A stretch of 64,000 nt of DNA from Sphingobacterium sp. UBA4616 (GCA_002386525.1 DGIS01000021.1:62001-126000); one strand, 5' to 3'; counted from the first letter of the stretch, positions 26,516 to 35,681 are shown. The notes: generated from the letters alone by a model not told the origin. Program-made: numbers and translations.

Positions 26516-27565
26516 TTAAGGTTGATTAACACTTTGATTCACTGTATCATGTAGTCTTTTACAGAATAAGTCCTGCTGGAGCGCGTCGTGAAATCGAAGT
26601 CCGATCGGTAAGTATACCAAGTTGATAGCAGCAAAGTATTTTCTAAAAGGTTTTAAACGTTGAAAGTCTTTTTCAGTTGTCAATACTATTTTGTTGCTAC
26701 TCGTCGAACTGTGGTAAGATTTTAAAATGTGATTAATATCAGATTCGTTAAAAGAATGGTGATCTCCAAAGGAGATATGTGTAATTGAATTCGTTTTGTC
26801 TTGGAGATAATCTACCATCGGTTCAGGTTTCGCAATACCAGTGACCAAAATAATGTCTTTGCCTTTGATATCAACTACACTTCCCTTACTATCAATGGGT
26901 TCGAGATAGTCAATATAACTAAATACGATTAATGCTTCTTTGTTATAATACCTGATTTTGTTTTCTATTTGTCTTTTGTCTTCGGTTGGAAGTTCAATTG
27001 GACATTTCGTAATGGCTATGATCTGAGCACGCTTAGCCTCAATAAGGAGATCTCTAAAATTTCCTGTAGGAAATACGAGCATGGGATGTGAAAACGATAG
27101 AAAATCAAATAATAATATATTGAAAAGCGGTGATAATTTTCGATGTTGATAAGCATCGTCCAAAATAATGAGTTGATGAGCGGACTCAAGTTTTTCAATT
27201 CCGGTGCAACGATCCTCACAAACCGCAACTGTGACATCTGGAAATTTATTTTTGAATTGTAAGGGCTCATCGCCGACATCCATGGCCACTGAATCCGTCT
27301 GTACTAGATAAAAACCTTTTGTACGGCGTCCATACCCTCGGCTGAGTATAGCTGTTTTATAGTGACTCTTAAGGATAGAAACCACAAATTCAGTCATTGG
27401 GCTTTTCCCCGTTCCCCCTACGGCGAGATTTCCTATAACAACGGTTGGAATATTGAAAGAGCGCGACGCAAGCAGCTTATGATCATATAATCTATTTCTT
27501 ATCCAGACTACCACGGTATAGATCATAGTAAAAGGAAATAATAGATATCGTAACAAGGCTATCAT
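26516..27565 (-). CDS. lpxK: Tetraacyldisaccharide 4'-kinase LpxK
   Basis: 349 residues. LpxK phosphorylates the 4' position of the lipid A disaccharide at the inner membrane. An N-terminal hydrophobic segment (LLRYLLFPFTMIYTVVVWI) anchors the protein. The P-loop VGGTGKSP is at about 49-56. The segments ILSRGYGRRTKGF, DEPLQFKNKFP, IILDDAYQHRKLSP and ILVTGIAKPEP, with SFGDHHSF near the C-terminus, are family landmarks. Its start overlaps the gldH stop by 4 bases, so lpxK is the last gene of the holB-ricT-gldH-lpxK row. Confidence 0.96.
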   Translation of the reverse strand: MIALLRYLLFPFTMIYTVVVWIRNRLYDHKLLASRSFNIPTVVIGNLAVGGTGKSPMTEFVVSILKSHYKTAILSRGYGRRTKGFYLVQTDSVAMDVGDEPLQFKNKFPDVTVAVCEDRCTGIEKLESAHQLIILDDAYQHRKLSPLFNILLFDFLSFSHPMLVFPTGNFRDLLIEAKRAQIIAITKCPIELPTEDKRQIENKIRYYNKEALIVFSYIDYLEPIDSKGSVVDIKGKDIILVTGIAKPEPMVDYLQDKTNSITHISFGDHHSFNESDINHILKSYHSSTSSNKIVLTTEKDFQRLKPFRKYFAAINLVYLPIGLRFHDALQQDLFCKRLHDTVNQSVNQP

Positions 27566-28032
27566 TTTGGAACAACGGTTAGCCCTACGTCTGTAATTTC
27601 TTTCAACGGATTTTCTTTCATGTGCTGTTCGATAGCAATAGTATAAGTTCCTGTATCCGGAAATAGGTAATCTTTATGGATTACGGATTGATTATTGTAC
27701 AAGCTGCCAGAAGATTTTCCTATCCATTTTCCATCAGCTCTGGCCATTTTTATTTCTTTACGAAAAGTGTATTGCTTTTTATCTGGACCGAGTTGATAAA
27801 TAAGTACAAAAAGGTTGGAAAAAGCATATTCTGGCGTATGACGGACATCCATCAATACATCATATCGTTTGTTTTTGTCGGCGATATGAAATTTAAAACT
27901 GGGCAATGATGTATTTAGCCAAGCTTTATTACCAATAGGTTTATTTTCATTTATAACAAACGGTTGGTCACAAGAATACCCTATGCCAATACATAACAAA
28001 CCAAGGAGAAGAGGAGTGCGTTTGAGTTTCAT
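27562..28032 (-). CDS. gldH: Gliding motility lipoprotein GldH
   Basis: 156 residues with a lipoprotein signal peptide and lipid-attachment Cys21 (GIGYSC). GldH is needed for gliding in Flavobacterium johnsoniae, but homologues occur in non-gliding Bacteroidota, so the general role is in the envelope. The family blocks FHIADKNKRYDVLMDVRHTPEYAFSNLFVLI and IAIEQHMKENPLKEITDVGLTV are visible. It overlaps lpxK by 4 bases and sits downstream of ricT, a common Bacteroidota arrangement. A strong hairpin separates it from ricT. Confidence 0.92.
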   Translation of the reverse strand: MKLKRTPLLLGLLCIGIGYSCDQPFVINENKPIGNKAWLNTSLPSFKFHIADKNKRYDVLMDVRHTPEYAFSNLFVLIYQLGPDKKQYTFRKEIKMARADGKWIGKSSGSLYNNQSVIHKDYLFPDTGTYTIAIEQHMKENPLKEITDVGLTVVPK

Positions 28033-28042
28033 GTCTATTTAT

Positions 28043-28088
28043 ATAAAAGAATATGCCTAATGGGTTAAAATTAGGCATATTCTTTTAT
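28043..28088 (-). terminator. Perfect 19-base hairpin at the ricT 3' end
   Basis: Arms 28043-28061 and 28070-28088 are exact reverse complements around an 8-base loop. The ricT stop codon lies in the right arm. On the minus strand the 3' arm runs into CTTTTATAT. It likely limits read-through into gldH. Confidence 0.75.
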
Positions 28089-29461
28089 TCTGCTTTCGGT
28101 GTATTATTGTTATTACTGCCTTTGTTTTTATTCCGATGACGATTGAAACGCTTTTTTGGTCTATTATTAGATCCTTCTTTGCTGTCTTTATTCGCGATTG
28201 GGCTAACGGCATCGGTCGCTAGCTGAGGTTTACCACTTTGTTTTGATGGACTCTGTTCGGGTTTTTCAGCTTTCTGTCCAGTCTTATTTTCAGGTTTACC
28301 AGTATTGCTTTTGGATTTTCTCTTTTTCTTTCTTTTATTCCGATCATCAAGTCGAGTTAAGCTATCCTGTCCGACTACATTCTCGTAATCGTGCTTGATA
28401 TTTTTTTCTTCTTTGATTTCATCAGTATCCATTACACTTGAAATTGCTTCCGGTTTAATGCCCTGCTTATTCATTTCTACAAATTCTCTGACTTGTTGAA
28501 CGGGTAATGCAATCCAATTTTCTGCTCCAGGAAAAGAGAACCACATCAGTTTTTTGAAGATATCAGTTTTTTGAAGATAGGCGACTCCTTTTAGCGTTTC
28601 GATGCGGTCTATGTTATTAGGAATATCCTTAAGTGCATCCATATAGCTATCCAATTCATAATTGAGGCAACATTTTAATTTTCCGCATTGTCCTGCTAGC
28701 TTCAATGTATTCAGGGATAGGTTTTGATAACGTGCAGCCGATGTGGATACCGTTTTGAAATCTGTTAGCCAGGTTGAACAGCAGAGTTCACGTCCGCATG
28801 AACCAATCCCACCAAGACGACTGGCTTCTTGTCGCATACCGATCTGGCGCATTTCAATGCGTATTCTAAACGCTTCAGCCATTTTTTTAATGAGCTCCCG
28901 GAAATCGACACGACCCTCAGCGGTATAATAGAAGGTAGCCTTCGTTTTATCCCCCTGGTAATCGACATCGGAGATTTTCATCGATAAACCCAAATCCAGG
29001 GCGAGTTTGCGCGCCTTGTGCATTGTTTCCCATTCGAGATCTTTTGCTGCGTTATACTTCTCGACATCAACCTCATTAGGCTTCCGATAGATTTTTTTTG
29101 TCACCATCTCAGGGGTAACATTATTCTTTTTGAGTTGTAGTCTAACCAATTCACCTGTTAGGGATACATGGCCGACATCATAGCCCCCTGTAGAGGGCTC
29201 AACAACAACCATCTCACCCATTTCAAGGTAGATATTGTCTACATTAATAAAGAAATCTTTTCGCGATCCCTTAAATCGTACTTCGACGATATTAAATGGT
29301 TTATAGTTTGATGGCATATCCATATCGGAAAGCCAGTCATATACATCTAATTTATTACATCCGCTAGTCATGCAAGAGCCATTGTTCTGACATCCTGCCG
29401 GTGTACCATTTGCCGTGGTAGTACCGCAACCTCCGCCGGATGAGCAACTGCCACATCCCAT
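28085..29461 (-). CDS. ricT: PSP1 domain protein, RicT/YaaT-like
   Basis: 458 residues. The PSP1 core spans about 55-330, with the Cys-rich motifs GSCGRELCCSTWL and GQCGKLKCCLNYE; in B. subtilis RicT helps bind [4Fe-4S] clusters in the RicAFT complex that affects RNase Y and development. An unusual N-terminal segment has six Cys in 35 residues (3, 6, 12, 24, 30, 35). The C-terminal 100 residues are Lys/Asn-rich, low complexity. It lies 6 bases after holB, matching the yaaT-holB pairing of Firmicutes. The biochemical role in Bacteroidota is not established. Confidence 0.88.
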   Translation of the reverse strand: MGCGSCSSGGGCGTTTANGTPAGCQNNGSCMTSGCNKLDVYDWLSDMDMPSNYKPFNIVEVRFKGSRKDFFINVDNIYLEMGEMVVVEPSTGGYDVGHVSLTGELVRLQLKKNNVTPEMVTKKIYRKPNEVDVEKYNAAKDLEWETMHKARKLALDLGLSMKISDVDYQGDKTKATFYYTAEGRVDFRELIKKMAEAFRIRIEMRQIGMRQEASRLGGIGSCGRELCCSTWLTDFKTVSTSAARYQNLSLNTLKLAGQCGKLKCCLNYELDSYMDALKDIPNNIDRIETLKGVAYLQKTDIFKKLMWFSFPGAENWIALPVQQVREFVEMNKQGIKPEAISSVMDTDEIKEEKNIKHDYENVVGQDSLTRLDDRNKRKKKRKSKSNTGKPENKTGQKAEKPEQSPSKQSGKPQLATDAVSPIANKDSKEGSNNRPKKRFNRHRNKNKGSNNNNTPKAE

Positions 29462-29467
29462 AGTTTT

Positions 29468-30613
29468 CTATATTATATATTGAGTTCCTTTCGGAAACGT
29501 TTTGTACTTGTATATTAATGTTAACTGCAAAGATAAATCTAAAAATAATATTTTGGGATTTGCATTTCTTTCTACAAAATAATGTGTTTCCTCCAATAGA
29601 TTTATGGTTGCTTCAATTTGTTCAAGGGTATAATGTACTGCAAATTTCTGAACAAAATCCAGTTCCTTTGCCGGTAAGAATACGAGATTGGAAAGTCCCT
29701 CTTTGATCAATATGATTTGACGCATCATATTGATTGCATAAAAAAGAAAGCTTTTTTGGTTTTCTCTACCAATTTTTGATAGCTCTTCTTCTACCAAGGA
29801 AATCATATTGGTGCCAGCATCCGAGACAATAAAACGGAGCCAGTTTACCAAAATCCCAAAATGATTATTAGTCTGCGCGTGCAATAGGTTCATTGCTTCC
29901 TGAAGATTTCCATCTGCAATAAAAGCAATTTCTGCTGCCTCTTGATCTGAAAGCTGATGTGCTTTCTTTAGATGCAGCGTGACCTCACTATGATCTAATT
30001 TTTTAATTTTGACTAATTGTGTGCGCGATATGATTGTATTTAATATTTTGTCCTGATTCTCTGCAACGAGGATAAAGAGCGTCTTTTCGGGTGGTTCTTC
30101 GATCAACTTCAATAAGGCATTGCCTTGTGTATCGAGGTATTCAGGAAGCCACATAATTAGAACCTTATAATCAGCTTCGAAAGATTTAAGACTTAGCTTC
30201 TTGATGATAGCATGGGCTTCGGCAATATTAATATTGACTTGTTTATTGTCTGCATCCAATCGGCTGCGCCAATACTCCAATCCCATGTATGGATTGGATA
30301 AAAAGGATTTTCTCCAATTGTCTGCATAATCTGTTGCTGTATCTTCCTTATGTTTGGCTATAAAAGGGTACGACATGTGTAGATCTGGATGGATCAGCTT
30401 ATTATATTTTCTACAGGAGGGGCACTCGCCACAACTATCGGTTTCCTGTCGATTTTCGCAATTTAAAAACTGCGCATACGCATAGGCTAAAGCAAGACTG
30501 CCCGAACCTTCGGGACCAAGAAATAATTGCGCATGACTCACACGATTCTCCTGAACCGTGCGAACTAAATGTTCTTTGATGTCTTTATGCCCAATGATCT
30601 CTTTAAACTGCAT
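29468..30613 (-). CDS. holB: DNA polymerase III subunit delta' (clamp loader)
   Basis: 381 residues of the clamp-loader AAA+ family, which opens and loads the DnaN ring. The zinc module Cys52, Cys61, Cys64, Cys67 is intact (CGECPSC). The P-loop region reads LGPEGSGSLALAYA: the Lys of a working Walker A is replaced by Ser, as expected for the non-ATP-binding delta' wrench. IAEAHAIIKKLSLKSFEADYKVLIMWLPEYLDTQGNALLKLIEEPP is the conserved body. It diverges from dnaN, with about 210 bases between the starts. Confidence 0.92.
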   Translation of the reverse strand: MQFKEIIGHKDIKEHLVRTVQENRVSHAQLFLGPEGSGSLALAYAYAQFLNCENRQETDSCGECPSCRKYNKLIHPDLHMSYPFIAKHKEDTATDYADNWRKSFLSNPYMGLEYWRSRLDADNKQVNINIAEAHAIIKKLSLKSFEADYKVLIMWLPEYLDTQGNALLKLIEEPPEKTLFILVAENQDKILNTIISRTQLVKIKKLDHSEVTLHLKKAHQLSDQEAAEIAFIADGNLQEAMNLLHAQTNNHFGILVNWLRFIVSDAGTNMISLVEEELSKIGRENQKSFLFYAINMMRQIILIKEGLSNLVFLPAKELDFVQKFAVHYTLEQIEATINLLEETHYFVERNANPKILFLDLSLQLTLIYKYKTFPKGTQYII

Positions 30614-30630
30614 ACAATACCGCTATTATA

Positions 30631-30638
30631 CAAATGTA
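30631..30638 (-). promoter_or_regulatory. -7 promoter box (TACATTTG) of holB
   Basis: Minus-strand TAnnTTTG match 17 bases before the holB ATG. Confidence 0.4.
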
Positions 30639-30822
30639 ATAAATATTGTGATTTATCCGGCCGAATTTGCTTTCTATACTTGTGGCGCTGTGCTTATTGA
30701 TTGAAATACAAATGCTTATTTGAGCCACTGAAATCTGTTTATGTGGAAAGAAAGCAGCCTATAAAACTGAAAAATATTGATTAATTTGTGTATTATTGCA
30801 CATAATAATTAGTATTCAGGAA

Positions 30823-31944
30823 ATGAGATTCATTGTATCAACATCAATTTTATTAAAGCAGTTACAAGCTATCAATGGCGCATCCAGTACAAGTACTGTT
30901 TTGCCTATCTTGGAAAACTTTCTTTTTGAAATAAAAGACAATAACTTGACTATTTCTGCTACAGATCTGCAAACAAGTATGGTTACTTCTTTACAGATCG
31001 AAGCAAAAGAAGAAGGAAGAGTAGCCATGCCTTCGAAGATATTGATTGAGACATTAAAAACCTTGCCGGACCAACCTGTGGCATTTTCAGTAGACATGAA
31101 TACCTTGGCTATTGAGATCAGTGCGGGGGATGGAAAATATAAATTGAGTGGAGAAAATGCTGACGATTTTCCTAAAATTCCTTCCATCGATAATGGTTCG
31201 GTTATTCAGATGCCAGCACCTATCTTGTCAGAAGCTATCAGTAAAACAATCTTTGCCGTCAGTAACGATGAATTAAGACCGGCTATGTCTGGTGTATTGG
31301 TGCAATTAGCAGAAAAAAATGTGACGTTTGTTTCTACTGATGCGCATAAATTGGTGCGCTATTCGAGAACTGATATTGGTGCAGAAAAGCCAGCATCCCT
31401 TATCTTACCGAAAAAGGCACTCTCATTGCTTAAATCGTCGCTACCATCTGACGATGTTACAGTATCTATAGAATATAATCAAACTAACGCGTTCTTTAGC
31501 TTTGGCAATATTAATTTGATCTGTCGTTTAATTGATGAACGTTATCCAGATTATGCCGCTGTGATTCCTCAAGTCAATCCTAACAAATTGACCGTAGATC
31601 GATTATTGTTTTTAAATACCTTGAGACGCGTGGTGATTTTCGCTAATAAAACCACACATCAGGTGCGCTTAAAGATCTCGGGAAGTGAATTGCATATCTC
31701 AGCAGAAGATTTAGATTTTTCTAACGAAGCGCATGAACGTTTGTCGTGTCAATTTGAAGGTGATGATATGGAAATTGGTTTTAATGCCAAGTTCCTCGTC
31801 GAGATGTTAAATAACCTGGAGAGTGAAGAAGTTGTTTTGGAAATGAGTACGCCAAATCGTGCCGGTTTATTGATTCCAGCAGTATCAGAAGATCATGAAG
31901 ATATTTTGATGTTGGTGATGCCCGTTATGTTAAACAACGCTTAA
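30823..31944 (+). CDS. dnaN: DNA polymerase III beta subunit (sliding clamp) DnaN
   Basis: 373 residues from ATG at 30823 (MRFIVSTSILLKQLQAI); the in-frame upstream start adds nine residues not seen in the family. The ring-shaped clamp gives Pol III its processivity. All three clamp domains are present: VLPILENFLFEI in the first, DELRPAMSGVLVQL with SLILPKKALSLL in the second, and FNAKFLVEMLNNL with the C-terminal LMLVMPVML in the third. It is followed after 13 bases by a DedA gene and sits opposite holB. Confidence 0.98.
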   Translation: MRFIVSTSILLKQLQAINGASSTSTVLPILENFLFEIKDNNLTISATDLQTSMVTSLQIEAKEEGRVAMPSKILIETLKTLPDQPVAFSVDMNTLAIEISAGDGKYKLSGENADDFPKIPSIDNGSVIQMPAPILSEAISKTIFAVSNDELRPAMSGVLVQLAEKNVTFVSTDAHKLVRYSRTDIGAEKPASLILPKKALSLLKSSLPSDDVTVSIEYNQTNAFFSFGNINLICRLIDERYPDYAAVIPQVNPNKLTVDRLLFLNTLRRVVIFANKTTHQVRLKISGSELHISAEDLDFSNEAHERLSCQFEGDDMEIGFNAKFLVEMLNNLESEEVVLEMSTPNRAGLLIPAVSEDHEDILMLVMPVMLNNA

Positions 31945-31957
31945 TCTTTATCACGGT

Positions 31958-32620
31958 TTGGAACTAATTACACATCTCATTGATTTTATTCTCCATATTG
32001 ACAAACATTTGGTGGAAATAGTCAATGATTATCAGACGTGGACTTACCTTATTCTGTTTCTTATTATTTTCGTGGAAACGGGTGTGGTTGTGATGCCTTT
32101 TTTGCCAGGAGATTCTTTATTATTTGCAGCGGGTATGCTAGCCGCACAGCCAAATGATCTCAACGTATGGCTGATGATTTTTATCTTGTTAGTAGCTGCA
32201 GTTTCAGGTGATTCCCTGAATTATTCTATCGGAAAGCATTTTGGTATGCGCCTAACAAAATTTAAACTCTTCGGGAAGCAAGTTGTCAAAAACGAGCAGA
32301 TTGCCAAAACGCACTCTTTTTATGAGAAATACGGTAGTAAAACTATCGTTATAGCGCGCTTTGTACCAATTGTTCGCACGCTGGCTCCTTTCGTTGGTGG
32401 TATTGGAAAGATGAATTATGGTACCTTCATCACCTATAATGTTGTAGGAGCTGTATTGTGGGTAGGTGGTATAACCCTTGCTGGATATTTCTTGGGGAAT
32501 ATTCCCATTATCCGCGAAAACTTCTCGAAGGTGGTGTTGATCATTATTTTTTTATCTGTATTGCCCATAATCTTTGAGCTAATAAAAGAAAAAATCAAAT
32601 CAAAAAAAGGAGTCTTATAA
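31958..32620 (+). CDS. DedA family membrane protein, copy 1
   Basis: 220 residues of the DedA/SNARE-associated (VTT) family, inner-membrane proteins linked to lipid carrier recycling and envelope homeostasis. The start is TTG at 31958; the first 42 residues align closely with copy 2 downstream, which uses ATG, and this supports the TTG. Family landmarks are FVETGVVVMPFLPGDSLLFAAGMLA, the GDSLNYSIGKHFG block, and FVPIVRTLAPFVGGIGKMNYGTFITYNVVGAVLWV. It follows dnaN by 13 bases and ends inside a terminator hairpin. Confidence 0.92.
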   Translation: MELITHLIDFILHIDKHLVEIVNDYQTWTYLILFLIIFVETGVVVMPFLPGDSLLFAAGMLAAQPNDLNVWLMIFILLVAAVSGDSLNYSIGKHFGMRLTKFKLFGKQVVKNEQIAKTHSFYEKYGSKTIVIARFVPIVRTLAPFVGGIGKMNYGTFITYNVVGAVLWVGGITLAGYFLGNIPIIRENFSKVVLIIIFLSVLPIIFELIKEKIKSKKGVL

Positions 32621-32633
32621 GACTCCTTTTTTT
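32602..32633 (+). terminator. Terminator overlapping the stop codon of DedA copy 1
   Basis: GGAGTCTTA/TAAGACTCC is a perfect palindrome flanked by seven A and seven T. The TAA stop lies in the centre, so translation to the end would disrupt the hairpin. Confidence 0.8.
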
Positions 32634-32644
32634 ATACATGGAAA

Positions 32645-33292
32645 ATGGAAATCGTTTCACAATTCATTGATTTCATATTGCATATTGATCAGCATCTTTT
32701 GCAGCTGATTAATAGTTATGAAAACTGGACCTACCTGATTTTATTTTTAATCATCTTTGCAGAGACAGGATTGGTGGTTACCCCATTTCTACCCGGAGAT
32801 TCTGTTTTATTTGCTCTGGGAGCTATAGTCGCTCGTCCGGATTGTCATATCTCTTTGTTGTTGATTGTTTTGATCCTAATTCTTGCGGCTATTTCCGGAG
32901 ATTTCGTAAATTATGAAATTGGTAAATATGTTGGAATGAGGGTCTTTAAACCAGGATCGAAGATATTCAGACCTTCTTATCTTCAAAAAACACAAAATTT
33001 CTATGCGAAGCACGGAACGAGGACCATCATTTATGCGCGATTTGTTCCCGTTGTCAGGACTTTTGCACCATTTGTAGCAGGTATTGGCAAAATGTCCTAC
33101 AAAACCTTTGGTAAATACAATATTTTGGGCGGCGCATTATGGGTTTTAGTTTTTACGCTTTCAGGTTATTATTTTGGTCAGATCCCATTTTTCAAGCATA
33201 ATTTTTCGCTAGTTATTTTGGTCGTTATTTTTATGAGCTTAATACCCATGCTTGTACAGTTTTTATCGGCTAAAAATTCAAAAAAAGATTAA
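32645..33292 (+). CDS. DedA family membrane protein, copy 2
   Basis: 215 residues, a tandem paralogue of the preceding gene (shared IDFILHID, WTYLILFLIIF and ETGL patterns). It has the FLPGDSVLFALGA block, ISGDFVNYEIGKYVGMRVF and FVPVVRTFAPFVAGIGKMSYKTF, with hydrophobic segments at both ends. The ATG lies 12 bases after the T-run of the terminator of copy 1. Some read-through or a separate promoter must drive it, since the gap between the genes is only 24 bases. Substrate unknown; family members handle undecaprenyl phosphate or phospholipids. Confidence 0.92.
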   Translation: MEIVSQFIDFILHIDQHLLQLINSYENWTYLILFLIIFAETGLVVTPFLPGDSVLFALGAIVARPDCHISLLLIVLILILAAISGDFVNYEIGKYVGMRVFKPGSKIFRPSYLQKTQNFYAKHGTRTIIYARFVPVVRTFAPFVAGIGKMSYKTFGKYNILGGALWVLVFTLSGYYFGQIPFFKHNFSLVILVVIFMSLIPMLVQFLSAKNSKKD

Positions 33293-33572
33293 ACGTTGGA
33301 TACTAAATAGCGTCTTTTAAGGTTAAAGGGTAAGGACGAATTATTCTTACTTGAGAAGTACTCAGGTTGATGGACGAGCCATTGTTCTAAAAAGCTTTCA
33401 AGTAAACGAAGCAAATAAAATTGCCAGTATATTCGTATCTACCATTGAAAGGGCACTTTTTTCGGTATGATTGGTCCATGTTCGCATCTAAGTAGGGCGA
33501 TGTGAATGATCTAGATCTTGCTTTATACAAGAAAGTTGTGCATCACGCGCTTATGAAAATAACTATTTAGGC

Positions 33573-34145
33573 ATGAATTATTTGGTTTTCGCATTTACCT
33601 TGTTTTTTACACAGTTCGCTTTAGCACAGCGTGTCGTTGTCGATCATCGTCAAGCCCGGGAGGCCTATGAACTATTGAACAATATTCGTACAAATCCAGA
33701 GAAGTATACGAAAGAACTGAACCTTTTTAATTTGCAGAAGATAAAACGAACTAAGCTCAATTGGAATAAACAGTTGGCAGAGGTTGCCGTTTATCGCGCA
33801 AAAGATATGGCCAAGCGCTCCTATTTTGACCACGTATCACCGGAGGGCTACGGACCTAATTATTTCATAGAAGAGGCCGGTTATAAGCTTAATCCCGAAT
33901 GGTTGTCAAAACGAAGCGCAAACAATTTTGAATCGATTGCTGCCAATCGAGCGAGCGCTATAGCTGCCGTTAAAGCTTTGATTATAGGGAAAGAATCTCC
34001 AGGCTATCACCACCGTACCCATTTATTGGGTATGGATCAGTGGAATGCTTCTTTATATGATATTGGAATTGGTTATGTCGAATGCAAAGGGGCAAAGCCC
34101 TATGAAAGTTACTTAGTCGTTATCATTGCTAAACACGATTGGTAA
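33573..34145 (+). CDS. Secreted CAP-domain (SCP-like) protein
   Basis: 190 residues: signal peptide (to about residue 18, FALAQ) and one CAP domain. The motifs are YELLNNIRTNPEKYTKELN, LNWNKQLAEVAVYRAKDMAKRSYFDHVSPEG with the conserved His, NFESIAANRASAIAAVKALI, and the HHRTHLLGMDQWN block. Bacterial CAP proteins are secreted or surface-bound; most have no known activity. A 280-base upstream gap holds no other feature that I can recognise. Confidence 0.88.
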   Translation: MNYLVFAFTLFFTQFALAQRVVVDHRQAREAYELLNNIRTNPEKYTKELNLFNLQKIKRTKLNWNKQLAEVAVYRAKDMAKRSYFDHVSPEGYGPNYFIEEAGYKLNPEWLSKRSANNFESIAANRASAIAAVKALIIGKESPGYHHRTHLLGMDQWNASLYDIGIGYVECKGAKPYESYLVVIIAKHDW

Positions 34146-34218
34146 ATAAGACGAGCCCTAATTTAAGGAGTATCAGCAATTAATCCCTGTAGGGTATTCA
34201 ATTTTTACTGAAAAGTCA

Positions 34219-34226
34219 TACCTTTG
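34219..34226 (+). promoter_or_regulatory. -7 promoter box (TACCTTTG) abutting the yicC start
   Basis: TAnnTTTG match ending three bases before the yicC ATG at 34230. Transcription would begin at or beyond the start codon. Confidence 0.35.
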
Positions 34227-34229
34227 CAT

Positions 34230-35105
34230 ATGATAAAATCCATGACAGGATATGGCACTGCGTCTGCCGATAACGGTAAAGTCAAATATAGTGTCGAAAT
34301 AAAGTCCTTAAATTCAAAATTTCTTGAATTAAATCTTCGCTTGCCCAAAATCGTTTCGGACAAGGAATTGACCCTGCGTACTGAATGTAGTAAACTTATT
34401 GAGCGTGGTAAAGTCAACCTGACTGTGATGGTTGAATACACGGATCAAACCGCTAAAGCTTCTTCCATTAATGCTGATTTACTCAAAAAATACTATAGTC
34501 AGTTGCAGCAAATTGCTGTAGAACTCAATGATACGAATGTCAATCTGTTTGAACTTGCATTAAATATGCCGGAGGTAATTACCAACAATGATGATTCGGT
34601 CGATGATGAAGAGGCTAAAGTATTGATGGATGCTTTTTATGACGCCGTCAAACGCTTCAATACCTTCCGTGAGGATGAGGGAAATGTACTAGCCGGAGAC
34701 CTAAAAAAGCGCGCAGAACTAATCTTAACTTATCTTGAAGAAGTAGAATTGTTGGAAGTTGAGCGTATACCTTTGATCAGACAGCGTATCGAGCAATTTT
34801 TGAATGATACCATTGGCAAAGAAAATGTTGATCAAAATAGATTCGAACAGGAACTGGTGTACTACATCGACAAATTGGATGTGACCGAAGAAAAAGTTAG
34901 ACTACGTTCCCATTGCAACTACTTTTTAAAAGCGTTTGATTCAGCCGATTCAAACGGAAAAAAATTAGGTTTTATTTCACAAGAAATGGGTCGGGAAATC
35001 AATACCCTTGGTTCTAAAGCCAATCATGCCGGCATTCAGCAGATTGTGGTCAGAATGAAAGAAGAATTGGAAAAAATAAAAGAGCAATTGCTCAACGTAT
35101 TGTAA
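34230..35105 (+). CDS. YicC family endoribonuclease-type protein
   Basis: 291 residues beginning MIKSMTGYGTAS, the family hallmark; a TTG six bases upstream is ignored. The YicC-like N-terminal domain runs to about residue 155 and the DUF1732 C-terminal domain holds EQELVYYIDKLDVTEEKVRLRSHCNYF and GKKLGFISQEMGREINTLGSKANHAGIQ. YicC of E. coli and YloC of B. subtilis have been reported as endoribonucleases. gmk follows after 2 bases, the classic yicC-gmk pairing. Confidence 0.95.
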   Translation: MIKSMTGYGTASADNGKVKYSVEIKSLNSKFLELNLRLPKIVSDKELTLRTECSKLIERGKVNLTVMVEYTDQTAKASSINADLLKKYYSQLQQIAVELNDTNVNLFELALNMPEVITNNDDSVDDEEAKVLMDAFYDAVKRFNTFREDEGNVLAGDLKKRAELILTYLEEVELLEVERIPLIRQRIEQFLNDTIGKENVDQNRFEQELVYYIDKLDVTEEKVRLRSHCNYFLKAFDSADSNGKKLGFISQEMGREINTLGSKANHAGIQQIVVRMKEELEKIKEQLLNVL

Positions 35106-35107
35106 GA

Positions 35108-35677
35108 ATGAGCGGTAAATTAATTATTTTCTCAGCACCATCGGGAGCTGGAAAAACAACAATAGTAAGAGATCTTTTAAGTAAACATGGTGATAAGATT
35201 GAATTTTCCATTTCAGCAAGTACACGTGACCCAAGAGGACAGGAAGTGAATGGAAAAGATTACTATTTTATGTCCAAAGAAGAATTTTTACATAAAGTAG
35301 CGAAACAAGAATTCATAGAATTTGAAGAAGTATATTCAGGAACATTTTATGGAACTTTGCGTTCGGAAATAGAACGTATCTGGAAAGAAGGTAAACATGT
35401 TATTTTTGATATCGATGTTGTCGGTGGTTTACGTTTAAAATCAAAATTTCCTGAACAGGCGATTTCTATTTTTGTCCAACCGCCGTCACTGGAGGTTCTT
35501 AAAGAACGTTTAACAGGACGAGGAACGGATTCTGAGGATAAATTAAAAGAACGCTTTGCTAAGGCCGAATTGGAACTTACCTATGCCAATAAATTTGATG
35601 TTATCTTGAAGAATTTTGATTTAGCTACAGCCTGTGCCGAAGCTGAAGATATTGTAATGGAATTTATCAATAAATAA
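35108..35677 (+). CDS. gmk: Guanylate kinase
   Basis: 189 residues. It phosphorylates GMP or dGMP to the diphosphate with ATP. P-loop APSGAGKTT is at about 10-18. The GMP-binding loop is represented by SISASTRDPRGQEVNGKDYYFM and FIEFEEVYSGTFYGTLRSEIE; DIDVVGGLRLKSKFP and RLTGRGTDSEDKLKERFAKAELEL complete the lid region. It sits two bases after yicC and four before nadD, so all three are in one operon. Confidence 0.97.
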   Translation: MSGKLIIFSAPSGAGKTTIVRDLLSKHGDKIEFSISASTRDPRGQEVNGKDYYFMSKEEFLHKVAKQEFIEFEEVYSGTFYGTLRSEIERIWKEGKHVIFDIDVVGGLRLKSKFPEQAISIFVQPPSLEVLKERLTGRGTDSEDKLKERFAKAELELTYANKFDVILKNFDLATACAEAEDIVMEFINK

Positions 35678-35681
35678 ATTC

